Assembly (NCBI RefSeq): GCF_014201315.1
Contig: NZ_JACHDY010000001.1
Coordinates: 744,001 to 808,000 of the forward strand
Reading direction: 5' to 3'
From: Edaphobacter lichenicola
GTDB lineage: Bacteria > Acidobacteriota > Terriglobia > Terriglobales > Acidobacteriaceae
Length of the DNA: 64,000 nucleotides
Made by a program: the position numbers and the translations under genes. The notes below the pieces were generated by a model. The model had not been told where the DNA came from and did not search any database. It saw only the letters and a list, made by a program, of their open reading frames with translations. Shown here piece by piece: positions 26,226 to 35,022 of the stretch (the first letter of the stretch is position 1; each line of letters begins with the position of its first letter).

Positions 26226-26295
26226 CGATGGCCATTCTACCCCCTGACGGTTTCTGCCGTTGATGGGTGTGGAACAACAATTTGGGTTACTTGCG

Positions 26296-26322
26296 TAAAA
26301 AGAGGGCGCCCATGGCACCCTC
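26296..26322 (-). terminator. Rho-independent terminator of DUF4142 gene
   Basis: GAGGGCGCC and GGCACCCTC pair across a CAT loop with one mismatch; on the minus strand a TTTTT run follows. It lies 26 bases past the DUF4142 stop and separates it from the TPM gene. Confidence 0.8.
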
Positions 26323-26347
26323 GACCACCTGAACCGGAGAACAGACG

Positions 26348-27028
26348 TTACGAGGTCGGGCTAGCTGATTTATTGGGACCGCGTTGGGGCATGGGGACTC
26401 CTTTGTCGCGGGCGAGTTTATCGACCATGACACTGTGCTCATGAATTACTTTCGTCGCGTTGTTGACCGCAGCCTGAAGGGTCGGATCGGTTGTGCTTGC
26501 CGCCTCCTGGCGAAACTCGTGCAGGTCCTTGTGGTGATCCTTCACCATAAAGGACAGGTACTCCATATCGAAGTCGTTGCCGGATAGTCCGTTGAGTTTG
26601 TCGTACTCGGCCTGATCTTCCTTGTTCAGATTTGTTGGCAGCCTCACGCCCATGGAGTCAGCGATCGGGGCCATATTGTTGTTGAGCCTGGTGTGGTCGT
26701 CGACCATCTTCTGGCCAAAGGCTTTGACATCGTCGCTGCTTCCCTTCTGGGCCGCGAGCTGGCCAAGCTTGACCTCGGCCATGCCTCCCTGTGCGGCTTT
26801 GCGGAGGAAGATCTTGTCCTTCATGGTCTGGCCGACGTCTCCGGCGTTTGTGGCGGAGTCCTGCATGGATGTAGCAGAGGCAGGCACTTGCTGCGCTCGG
26901 TTGGGCTGCGTCTGTGAGGCTGGTGGAGCCATGGGGTCAGACTGCGCCAGAACAAATGTGGGAGAGAAGGTTGCTGCACACAGGATCAGGATTCGAGGGA
27001 TTTGGTTGCAAGCTGAATTTAGTTTCAT
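26348..27028 (-). CDS. DUF4142 exported protein
   Basis: 226 residues: a signal peptide (about 1-28, ending VLAQ), a Gln/Ala/Thr-rich linker (30-68), then the DUF4142 four-helix, ferritin-like bundle with FLRKAAQGGMAEVKLGQLA, FGQKMVDDHTRLN and YLSFMVKDHHKDL. Conserved His and Glu residues could bind metal, but function is unknown. Secreted or periplasmic. It diverges from the oligopeptidase gene and has its own terminator. Confidence 0.88.
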   Translation of the reverse strand: MKLNSACNQIPRILILCAATFSPTFVLAQSDPMAPPASQTQPNRAQQVPASATSMQDSATNAGDVGQTMKDKIFLRKAAQGGMAEVKLGQLAAQKGSSDDVKAFGQKMVDDHTRLNNNMAPIADSMGVRLPTNLNKEDQAEYDKLNGLSGNDFDMEYLSFMVKDHHKDLHEFRQEAASTTDPTLQAAVNNATKVIHEHSVMVDKLARDKGVPMPQRGPNKSASPTS

Positions 27029-27162
27029 GATGGTGCTCCAGTGGTGGACGACTGTCTCGGTCGTGCCGCAGATGTCCTGTCGTGTTGGGTGTTTTCGGGC
27101 GGGTTATGGTTGCCTCTCGCAGGGGAATGACGCTGTATCCTGTCAATGGAGCTTTCAAATTA

Positions 27163-29247
27163 ATGACGCAAAGCATCATCCAGCCACCTCAGGCTCGCCA
27201 GGAACCTACGCCCACAACGTTGCATGGACAGACACTCGAAGATAACTATCGCTGGATGAGGGATAAGTCTTCGCCCGAGGTGTTGGCTCATCTTGAAGCG
27301 GAGAACGCTTATACGCTCTCGGTGATGGCGGGGACCGAAGGGCTGCAGAAAAAGCTGTACGACGAGATGCTGTCACACATCAAAGAGACGGATGTGTCGG
27401 CTCCATACCGAAATCGGGGCTGGTTCTACTATGTCCGTACCGTGGAGGGGAAGCAGTACCCGATTCACTGCCGACGATTGGCTTTGGGAGCAGCGTATGA
27501 CGAGTCGCAACCGGAAGAGATTCTGCTGGATGTGAACCAACTCGCAGAGGGCCAGCCGTTTATGGCATTGGGCGCGTTGACGGTAAGTATGGATGATACG
27601 AAGCTTGCCTACTCCACCGATAACACGGGCTTTCGTCAGTACACGCTGCATATTCGCGACCTGAAGACGGGTTTGGACTTACCGGATACCGCAGAACGGG
27701 TGGGATCGATCGCCTGGGCTGCAGACTCGCACACACTCCTCTACACGACTGAGGATGAGATGACGAAGCGGCATGATCGTCTCTTCCGACATCGTCTGGG
27801 CGACTCCTCAGAGAGCGATGTTTTGATTTACGAAGAGAAAGATGAACGCTTCAATCTGGGAGTGGGCAAGACTCGTGATAACGAGTACCTGCTGATGGAG
27901 GCGGGGAGCCATACAACCAGCGAGTGCCGCTTTCTCTCTGCGAAGACGCCTGAAGGCGAATTTCGGATGATTGCGCCACGCGTCGATGAGCAGGAGTACT
28001 CGGTCGATCATCGCAAGGGCTTGTTTTACATTCGAACGAACGATGCGGGCAAAAACTTTCGTGTAGTTACGACCAGAGTGGAGACACCAGAGCGAGATTT
28101 CTGGGAGGAGTTGATTCCGTTAGAAGCAGACGCGCCGCTTGAAGACTTCGATGTCTTCGATTCGTTTTGCGTTTGTTCGCGGCGCAGACTGGGTCTTCCT
28201 ACCCTCACGGTCATCGAATTCGGTATGGCGAAGGGGCTCGGCCGATCGCGAGAGATCGAATTTCCAGAGCCGGTTTATGCTGCCGCGACGAATATGAATC
28301 CAGAGTTTGCAACAGAGAAGCTTCGGTATAGCTATACGTCGCTGGTGTCGCCTGCTTCGGTCTACGAGTATGACGTGCGGCTGGGTACGTCGCAGCTTTT
28401 GAAGCAGCAGGAGGTTCCGGGGGACTTCGATTCTGCTCGCTATGCTTCAGAGCGAGTCTGGGTTGAGGCTTCAGACGGGGTTAAGATTCCGGTATCTGTT
28501 GTCTATCGACGCGACTCGTTTACTCGAAACTCGACTAATCCTGTCTATGTTTATGGGTATGGCTCTTATGGATATCCGCTTCCGATCGGTTTCAGTTCGT
28601 CGCGGTTGTCGCTGCTGGATCGAGGTGTGGTGATCGCGTATGCCCACATTCGTGGTGGTGGCGAGATGGGAGATTCGTGGCACGATGCCGGCAAGATGAT
28701 GGTGAAACGCAACACGTTCAGCGACTTCATCGCGGTGACGGAGCAGTTGATCGCGAAGGGGTACGGGGCCAGGGATCGGGTTGGAATCGAGGGTGGGAGC
28801 GCGGGTGGTTTGTTGATGGGTGCGGTGGTCAATGAGCGGCCAGAGTTGTTTCGGGTAGTTCTGTCACACGTTCCGTTCGTTGACGTGATGAACACGATGC
28901 TCGACGCAAGTTTGCCGCTGACTGTGGCGGAGTATGAGGAGTGGGGGAACCCGAACGAGGCGGAGGCCTTCGAGTATATGCGGTCTTACTCGCCGTATGA
29001 CAACCTCAAGACTGGGGAGTACCCGGCGATGCTGGTGAAGACGAGCCTGAACGACTCCCAGGTGATGTACTGGGAGCCAGCGAAGTATGTGGCTAAACTG
29101 CGCACACTGAAGACGAATACTGCTCCGCTGCTGCTGCACATCAACATGGATGCCGGGCACGGTGGCGCTTCGGGGCGATATGACTATCTGAAAGAGATTG
29201 CGTTCGACTATGCATTCTTGCTAGCCGAACTTGGAGCGGCGGACTAG
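27163..29247 (+). CDS. ptrB: Oligopeptidase B (S9A serine peptidase)
   Basis: 694 residues. The N-terminal seven-bladed propeller (about 70-400) precedes an alpha/beta hydrolase domain with catalytic triad S546 (GGSAGG), D631 (SLNDSQV) and H666 (DAGHGG). YVYGYGSYGYP and RGGGEMG are the hallmarks of oligopeptidase B, which cuts short peptides after Arg or Lys in the cytoplasm. The ATG at 27163 is preferred; upstream in-frame codons lie in the divergent promoter region. Its TAG shares four bases with the TAG of the convergent methyltransferase gene. Confidence 0.92.
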   Translation: MTQSIIQPPQARQEPTPTTLHGQTLEDNYRWMRDKSSPEVLAHLEAENAYTLSVMAGTEGLQKKLYDEMLSHIKETDVSAPYRNRGWFYYVRTVEGKQYPIHCRRLALGAAYDESQPEEILLDVNQLAEGQPFMALGALTVSMDDTKLAYSTDNTGFRQYTLHIRDLKTGLDLPDTAERVGSIAWAADSHTLLYTTEDEMTKRHDRLFRHRLGDSSESDVLIYEEKDERFNLGVGKTRDNEYLLMEAGSHTTSECRFLSAKTPEGEFRMIAPRVDEQEYSVDHRKGLFYIRTNDAGKNFRVVTTRVETPERDFWEELIPLEADAPLEDFDVFDSFCVCSRRRLGLPTLTVIEFGMAKGLGRSREIEFPEPVYAAATNMNPEFATEKLRYSYTSLVSPASVYEYDVRLGTSQLLKQQEVPGDFDSARYASERVWVEASDGVKIPVSVVYRRDSFTRNSTNPVYVYGYGSYGYPLPIGFSSSRLSLLDRGVVIAYAHIRGGGEMGDSWHDAGKMMVKRNTFSDFIAVTEQLIAKGYGARDRVGIEGGSAGGLLMGAVVNERPELFRVVLSHVPFVDVMNTMLDASLPLTVAEYEEWGNPNEAEAFEYMRSYSPYDNLKTGEYPAMLVKTSLNDSQVMYWEPAKYVAKLRTLKTNTAPLLLHINMDAGHGGASGRYDYLKEIAFDYAFLLAELGAAD

Positions 29248-29894
29248 GCTCCGTCTCGTCCGTTATGTCGATTGGAGCGTTTGCGCAGCACCCAGGTTGT
29301 CATGCACCGGTGGTCCTGTACGATTGTTGTTTTTAGAGGGTCCACCAGGACGGCATCCAACTGCTGCGTCAACTGCATCAGCATGAGTTCGTCGACCAGG
29401 AACCAATCCGAGCCGTCGTTGATCCGGTAGATGTGGGGTCGCACCTGCTTGAAGTCCATGCCGATGCGAGAACCCAATCGGCAGAAGAGCATACCTCCTG
29501 GGCGCAGAACTCGCCATAGCTCTTCGAGCATTGCGAGGAAATGAGATTCGTTGTGCGCGAAGTGCAGCACCGAGCTGCAGATCACCACGTCTGCAAAGTT
29601 ATCTGGCAGATTTATTTGTTCGAGTTTTCCCACCTGAAAGTTGCTTGCCGGCAGGGTTGGGGCTAGTTCTGCTGCAAGCGCTCGCACGTGCGCCACTCCC
29701 TCGGCATTTGCGTCTATAGCGAAGATCTCGCAACCCTCTCGTAGAAGGTGCACGAGATTTCTGCCGTAGCCGCAGCCAGCGTCGAGGACGCGCATATCGG
29801 GAGTGATGTTCCCTCGCAGAATCTGGTCGAAGACGTAGATATCAATCTGGCCGAACTGCTCCTGCACGTTCATTGCGACTCTTGCTGCTTCCAC
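29244..29894 (-). CDS. Class I SAM-dependent methyltransferase
   Basis: 216 residues, Rossmann-type methyltransferase. Motif I is VLDAGCGYGRN, motif II has the acidic FAIDANAEG, and DVVICSSVLHF and LRPGGMLFCRLGS follow. The C-terminal part is short, so substrate recognition is limited. GGAGA with about four bases of spacing supports GTG at 29894. Substrate unknown. It overlaps the convergent oligopeptidase gene by four bases at their stop codons. Confidence 0.82.
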   Translation of the reverse strand: MEAARVAMNVQEQFGQIDIYVFDQILRGNITPDMRVLDAGCGYGRNLVHLLREGCEIFAIDANAEGVAHVRALAAELAPTLPASNFQVGKLEQINLPDNFADVVICSSVLHFAHNESHFLAMLEELWRVLRPGGMLFCRLGSRIGMDFKQVRPHIYRINDGSDWFLVDELMLMQLTQQLDAVLVDPLKTTIVQDHRCMTTWVLRKRSNRHNGRDGA

Positions 29895-29965
29895 TTTTTC
29901 TCCGGTCGTCGAGGTCTTGAGTTGTTCGTGTTTGGGAGAGCCAGGCGTCTATTTACGCGATAGCA

Positions 29966-31876
29966 CTAGGACTGCGTCGAAACGGACTCTTCGATCTTGT
30001 CGCCTTCTCCTGGTGCAAGAAAGAGATTTGTTTCGAGGCCGTGCTGGCGAGTGTAGAGGTCGTAGTAGCGGCCTTGCAGTTTGTAGAGCGAATCGTGAGT
30101 TCCGCGTTCGACGATCCTTCCCTGCTCGATGACGAGGATCTGGTCGGCGCGGCGGATGGTGGAGAGGCGGTGCGCGATAACGAAGGTGGTGCGGCCCTGC
30201 ATGAGGAAGTTGAGACCGCTCTGAATGAGCGCTTCAGACTCTGAGTCGAGCGAACTGGTGGCTTCGTCGAGGATGAGGATGCGCGGATCGGCAAGGATGG
30301 CGCGGGCGATGGAGATACGCTGGCGCTGGCCGCCAGAGAGCTTGACGCCGCGTTCGCCGACGATGGTGTCGTACTGCTCGGGAAAGCGCTCGGCGAACTC
30401 GTCGACCCGGGCAATGCGACTGGCTTCCATCAGCTGCTCTTCGGTGGCCAGCGGGCGGCTGAAGAGGATGTTCTCGCGGATGGTGCCGTCGAAGAGGAAG
30501 GTCTCTTGCAGGACGACTCCGAGCTGCTGGCGGTAGCTGCTGAGGCGGATGGTCGCGAGATCGATGCCGTCGATGAGAACCTGGCCGCCGACGGCGTTGT
30601 GGAAGCCGCAGATGAGCGAGATGATGGTGGACTTGCCGGAGCCAGAAGAACCTACGAGTGCGGTGACGGTGCCGGGTTTGGATTCGAAGCTGATGCCGTG
30701 GAGGACTGGCTTGTCGGTCTCGTAGGCGAAGGTTACGTTTTGAAAGGCCACGTCGCCGTGGATGGGATTGATGACGACGCTGCGGCTGGGCTCGCTGTCT
30801 TCTTCGCGTTCGTTCAGGATCTCGGTCGTACGGTCGAGGCCTGCGAGGGCTTCAGTAAGCTGGGTGCCGATGGAGACGAGCTGCACGATGGGCGCCACCA
30901 TGAAGGCGAGCAGCATGGTGTACTCCACGTAACCGCCGACATCGAGGCGGTGGGCTGCGATCTCTTTCGCGCCGAGGTACATGATGAGACCGCCGACGAC
31001 TCCCAGCACCATTGTGGAGGAGAGGGTCATAAGCGATTGCGCTGTGATGGAGCTAATCACATTCTTGAGGAGCCGTTCTACGCCGCGGGCAAAGACACGG
31101 GCTTCACTCTCTTCGGCGTGATAGCCCTTGACGACGCGCACGCCGCCCAGCGATTCGGTGAGACGGCCAGTGACCTCGGCGTTGATTTTGGAGCGCTCGC
31201 GGAAGATGGGGCGAATCGTCTTGAAGGCCTTCTGCAGGATGAGGCCAAAGACTAGCAGGATGCAGACGGTGAGCAGGGTCATGCGTCCGCTGATGCGAAT
31301 CAGGATGCAGAAGGCGATGATTGCGGTGAGAATTCCGCCGACGAACTCGAGCAACCCTGTGCCGACCAGATTGCGGACGCCTTCGACGTCGGTCATGATG
31401 CGGGCGACTAAGGTGCCGGTTCGGTTCTCGTCATAAAAGGCTACAGGCAGGCGGCCGATGTGTTGTTGAACGCGGGTGCGAAGCTCTGAGATGAGCCGTT
31501 GGCCGGCTGTGGAGAGGAGTTGGGTGAGAGTGTAAGAGGTGACTCCCTGGAGGAAGGTGGCTGTGGCAACGGTTCCAATGATCCACGGCAGCAGGTTTAG
31601 CTGATGCTTGTACATCACGTTGTTGATGAGATAGCGCGAGGAGACCGGCAGAGCGAAGCTGCAGAGACGATTGACGATCATCAACAAAAAACTGCCGGCG
31701 AGCAGCCACCGGCGCGGCTTGACCAGCTTCCAAACCTCTGGCATTACCTTGGTGAGTTTGGGCTTGGGACGCGAGGCTGTGAGGTCGGCCGTTGTGGCTC
31801 TGCCGGTGCCGCGGGAGGGACGGTCTACGGCTTTCATACCGCCGCCAAAATTGGATGGGCCGAAGGAGGAGGACAT
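29966..31876 (-). CDS. ABC exporter, permease-ATPase half-transporter (MsbA-like)
   Basis: 636 residues: a basic N-terminus, six transmembrane helices (about 55-340) and an NBD with Walker A GSSGSGKST, Q-loop LQETFLFDG, signature LSGGQRQR, Walker B ILILDEATSSLD and H-switch IAHRLST. All catalytic residues are present, so a homodimer would be active. MsbA-like exporters flip lipid A or lipids, but sequence alone cannot separate this from drug or peptide exporters. It follows the small membrane-protein gene by 30 bases and is probably co-transcribed with it. Confidence 0.88.
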   Translation of the reverse strand: MSSSFGPSNFGGGMKAVDRPSRGTGRATTADLTASRPKPKLTKVMPEVWKLVKPRRWLLAGSFLLMIVNRLCSFALPVSSRYLINNVMYKHQLNLLPWIIGTVATATFLQGVTSYTLTQLLSTAGQRLISELRTRVQQHIGRLPVAFYDENRTGTLVARIMTDVEGVRNLVGTGLLEFVGGILTAIIAFCILIRISGRMTLLTVCILLVFGLILQKAFKTIRPIFRERSKINAEVTGRLTESLGGVRVVKGYHAEESEARVFARGVERLLKNVISSITAQSLMTLSSTMVLGVVGGLIMYLGAKEIAAHRLDVGGYVEYTMLLAFMVAPIVQLVSIGTQLTEALAGLDRTTEILNEREEDSEPSRSVVINPIHGDVAFQNVTFAYETDKPVLHGISFESKPGTVTALVGSSGSGKSTIISLICGFHNAVGGQVLIDGIDLATIRLSSYRQQLGVVLQETFLFDGTIRENILFSRPLATEEQLMEASRIARVDEFAERFPEQYDTIVGERGVKLSGGQRQRISIARAILADPRILILDEATSSLDSESEALIQSGLNFLMQGRTTFVIAHRLSTIRRADQILVIEQGRIVERGTHDSLYKLQGRYYDLYTRQHGLETNLFLAPGEGDKIEESVSTQS

Positions 31877-31906
31877 AGATAAGTTGAGTTTACGCTGGAG
31901 GCGCTG

Positions 31907-32284
31907 TCAGGCGAGGCGAGCGCGACGGGCAGAGAGGAAAGAACGGACACAGAAGAGCACGTAGATCAGGCAGAACAGACAGAGCGCGCCCTTCTCTTCG
32001 ACGGCGATAGGGTGAGGGAATGTGGCGCCGCGAGAGAGTTTGAGCGTGTCGATCGCGGAGGGAATCATTCCTAGAAAGACGAGCAATGCTACCGTGACGG
32101 AGATGTGCATCCAGAGCATGCGCTTTTTGGAGTCGTCCGTATTTGCCATGACGCCAAAGAGGACAAAGAAGATGCCGATGCCGCTCGGGATCAGGGCCGT
32201 TGGGTGAGCGCTGCCCGTGGTGACATATCCGGTGATGCCAAGCAAGATGAGCAGAATGCCAAAGGCGATAGTGAGCTTTGCCAT
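31907..32284 (-). CDS. Small four-helix membrane protein of unknown function
   Basis: 125 residues with four hydrophobic helices: about 4-24, 30-50, 64-84 and 100-118. Short loops contain ANTDDSKKRM and a C-terminal arginine-rich tail. I do not recognise a named family. AAGGAG eight bases upstream fixes the ATG at 32284. It is likely co-transcribed with the ABC exporter downstream. Confidence 0.75.
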   Translation of the reverse strand: MAKLTIAFGILLILLGITGYVTTGSAHPTALIPSGIGIFFVLFGVMANTDDSKKRMLWMHISVTVALLVFLGMIPSAIDTLKLSRGATFPHPIAVEEKGALCLFCLIYVLFCVRSFLSARRARLA

Positions 32285-32371
32285 GAGTGGGACTCCTTGT
32301 AGAACCACTATCAGGATACTTGAATGGCAGGCCTGACCGTCTGGCAGAGGCTCGTAGAAGCGTTTGACAAC

Positions 32372-32403
32372 AAAAATACCCAGCTCGAAAGCCGGGTATT
32401 TTT
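32372..32403 (-). terminator. Rho-independent terminator
   Basis: AAAAATACCCAGC pairs with GCCGGGTATTTTT (one mismatch) around TCGAAA, with A and T runs at the ends. On the minus strand it lies 34 bases beyond the small exported-protein gene. It would work in either direction. Confidence 0.85.
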
Positions 32404-32437
32404 GCGGGCTGTGTATCGTGCGAGGACCAGACTTCGG

Positions 32438-32779
32438 TTATCTCGGACCGTTCATCAGATGCGCGATTGCAGCATCATACCCGCGACGAAAGCCTTCGCG
32501 ATAGTCGCCTCGTGCACTTGCGGGCACATGGGGATGACGGTACTCGTCGCGATTATTTACGCCGGGGCGACGATGATTGTCGACGTCCTTACGCGCTCCC
32601 TCGACGCCGTCATGATACCCCTGGCGCTGAATATCGCGGAACTCCTGCGGTGGGACGTCCCAGCCACCGGGCCCCTGTCCGTACCCCTGAGGTGACGGCG
32701 TGTATGGCTGACCGAACACGAAACCGGGAGCAGTAAGTGCAATAGCAAGTGCTGGGATAGCGAGTCTATTAATCTTCAT
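32438..32779 (-). CDS. Small exported protein with GY-rich repeats
   Basis: 113 residues. A signal peptide (about 1-24, ending FVFGQ) is followed by a Gly/Pro/Tyr segment (YTPSPQGYGQGPGG) and two related units: IQRQGYHDGVEGARKD and GDYREGFRRGYDAAIAH, each with an R-x-GY-D/E-G/A core. I do not recognise a named function. AGGA and GGAGG upstream support ATG 32779. It ends at a terminator, so it is a monocistronic, probably well-expressed gene. Confidence 0.75.
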   Translation of the reverse strand: MKINRLAIPALAIALTAPGFVFGQPYTPSPQGYGQGPGGWDVPPQEFRDIQRQGYHDGVEGARKDVDNHRRPGVNNRDEYRHPHVPASARGDYREGFRRGYDAAIAHLMNGPR

Positions 32780-32869
32780 TTTGATCCTACCTCCGTGCGT
32801 CTTCTGCACAGGTAATCAGATGAGAGGTTTTGATTCCTCGTTGTCTGGAGGCAAGTTGTTGTCTGGAGG

Positions 32870-33760
32870 TTATGCGGCACTCTTTTTGATTGCAGCTAAT
32901 ACATCTTCCGGCTTCCACTCGTTGGTGGGGTACCAGTCGATGATCTTGCCATCTTTGCCGATGAGGACCGTCGATAGAGAGTGGGTAAGAGATTTGCTGT
33001 CGCCGGGGGTGACACCTACGTTGAAAAACTGTGTCATCGCGGACAACTCTTTTTCCGGAGGCGCAGCGAAGTCCCAGTGAAGAAACTTTTCGTTGGTGTA
33101 GTTGCCGGTGTACGCACCGCCGTAGCTGCGAAGAACTTTTGGCGTGTCGTAGGCTGGGTCGAAGCTGACGCTGATGAGATGGGTCTGCTTGTAGAGGGCT
33201 GGGTCGGCGGCAAGCGCTTTGTCGATGTCGGCGAAGTTGTGGCTCATGCGGGGGCAGAAATCTGCGAGCTGGCAGCGGGTATAGATGAAGGTCATCAGCA
33301 CGACCTTGCCCTTGAACTGGTTGAGGTGAATCGTGCGGTCGCTCTGGTTGAGGAGTTTAAAGTCGGGCACGAGATCGCCTGTGGTCGGAACGTGATAGGC
33401 GATGGGAGGCTTGTAGTCGGGGCGGGCCTGGGCGATGACGACGATATCTTCGAGCCGGACATTTGCATAGTTGTCGCCCTGCTTGTCGGCAAGAATCTTG
33501 GCGGTGATGCGGTCGCCGGGGTGGAGCTCGCTGACGACGCTGGGATCGACGAGTTTGTAGTCCATGGTCATCGCCTCCATGAAGCCGGGAACCTGCTCGC
33601 CATCGAGCGTGACGTGTGTGGCATCGATTGAGACGACCTGGCCGCGAATGGTGAAAGTATTTGGGGCAGAAGCTGGCTTGGATGGGGTGGATGATGTGTT
33701 CTGGTGACAGCCAGCGAGAAGAACGAGAAAGGCGAGGAGAAATAAAGGCTTGCGGGGCAC
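32870..33760 (-). CDS. SCO1/SenC-family lipoprotein with N-terminal CusF-like domain
   Basis: 296 residues. A lipobox LLAGC (C18) anchors it to a membrane. Residues 36-70 form a CusF-like copper-binding domain with MEAMTMDY (M61, M64, M66). Residues 115-296 are a SCO1 thioredoxin fold; the copper Cys pair is C163 and C169 in TRCQLADFCP, CX5C rather than CX3C, with distal H260. SCO proteins deliver copper to the CuA site of cytochrome oxidase or act as thiol oxidoreductases. Fusion with a CusF domain suggests copper relay. It diverges from the MFS gene. Confidence 0.87.
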   Translation of the reverse strand: MPRKPLFLLAFLVLLAGCHQNTSSTPSKPASAPNTFTIRGQVVSIDATHVTLDGEQVPGFMEAMTMDYKLVDPSVVSELHPGDRITAKILADKQGDNYANVRLEDIVVIAQARPDYKPPIAYHVPTTGDLVPDFKLLNQSDRTIHLNQFKGKVVLMTFIYTRCQLADFCPRMSHNFADIDKALAADPALYKQTHLISVSFDPAYDTPKVLRSYGGAYTGNYTNEKFLHWDFAAPPEKELSAMTQFFNVGVTPGDSKSLTHSLSTVLIGKDGKIIDWYPTNEWKPEDVLAAIKKSAA

Positions 33761-33819
33761 GGGCAGACTCCTGCGTCAATGATAATGGCTGAACAGTGAG
33801 ATTACGCAGGGGGCGATTG

Positions 33820-34977
33820 ATGGAGCGAAGTAAGAAGGAGGCGCCTTCTCCGGGGCTGATGCACTTTGGACTGATGCTGGCCGGGCTTGGAACGGCATTG
33901 CTGGGGCCGATTCTTCCTTTGCTGGCTAAGCAATGGGAGATGGTGGACTCGCAGAGCGGGCTGATGATGATGGCGAAGTTCTGTGGCGCGTTTCTTGGCG
34001 GAGTGACGGTGTCGCAGAGGCTGAGGTGGAGTCTGCTGGCGGGCCTGGTAGCAGGCACGGTGGGGTTCGGAGGCTTTGCGATGTCTCCGTCGATGGGACT
34101 GGGGTGCATAGGTTTGTTTGTGGGCGGATTTGGGTTGGGGCAGATCATTACTTCGATCAACATTCTGGCTGGCCGCAGGTTCACGGCGCATCGTGGCTCT
34201 GCTCTGTCCCTGTTGAATTTTTCGTTCAGCCTGGGAGCGATGCTGTCTGCGCTACTGGCGGCATGGCTGTTGCCGCACTTTGCTTTGAGGGGAGTGCTTG
34301 AAGGATTCGCTGGACTGTTTGCGATTGGCCTGTTGGCGCTGTGGATACAGACGCGTGGAGAAGTTTCGGGTGCTGAAAGCTTCGACGCTGCACCCTTACA
34401 AACCGGGCCGCAGACGGGATTGAGCGGGCGAGTCTATCTGTACTTCGCTGGATTGCTTGTGCTCTACGGTGGATTGGAGACGTGCTTGAGCGGGTGGCTG
34501 ACGACGTTCGCACTGCGTTATGGGGATAAGACGCTGGCGGTCAGCGAGTATACGACGCTACTGCTTTGGATGGCGCTGACCTTCGGGCGGCTGGGCGCTT
34601 CGGCAGTGATGCTGCACGTGGGAGAGAAGACAGCGCAGCGATGGAGTCTTGCACTGGCGGCCGGATTCACGGCGGCCCTGGCGATGGCGCATTCCGCGGA
34701 GACTATTGCGATCTTTGCTGTGCTTCTCGGGCTCAGTCTTGCGCCATTTTTTCCAGCCACCTTTGCGCTACTGATGGCGGAGCGGCCGACGGCTCGGCAG
34801 GCGGGGATCGTAGTCGCGGTTTCGGGGCTGGGGGCGGCGGCGTTGCCGTGGATGATGGGAGTAATTTCTACGCGGACTGGATCGCTGCAACTGGCGCTTG
34901 CCCTACCCTTTGCGGCCGCTCTGGGACTGCTCGCGATGAGTTTGTTTGCACCTCGGGCGCTGGCGGTCACTGACTGA
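33820..34977 (+). CDS. MFS transporter
   Basis: 385 residues with about 12 hydrophobic helices in two halves joined by a hydrophilic loop near residues 185-205. The family fits sugar or drug facilitators; the LGPILPLLAKQW beginning is like other MFS proteins of the FucP/NarK type, but no specific substrate is deducible. ATG 33820 follows AGGGGG by a suitable distance. It is divergent from the copper lipoprotein. Confidence 0.8.
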   Translation: MERSKKEAPSPGLMHFGLMLAGLGTALLGPILPLLAKQWEMVDSQSGLMMMAKFCGAFLGGVTVSQRLRWSLLAGLVAGTVGFGGFAMSPSMGLGCIGLFVGGFGLGQIITSINILAGRRFTAHRGSALSLLNFSFSLGAMLSALLAAWLLPHFALRGVLEGFAGLFAIGLLALWIQTRGEVSGAESFDAAPLQTGPQTGLSGRVYLYFAGLLVLYGGLETCLSGWLTTFALRYGDKTLAVSEYTTLLLWMALTFGRLGASAVMLHVGEKTAQRWSLALAAGFTAALAMAHSAETIAIFAVLLGLSLAPFFPATFALLMAERPTARQAGIVVAVSGLGAAALPWMMGVISTRTGSLQLALALPFAAALGLLAMSLFAPRALAVTD

Positions 34978-35022
34978 TTTCGGAGTCTGCTTTTCCTGCG
35001 ACGTTGGGCGTATAACCAAAGG

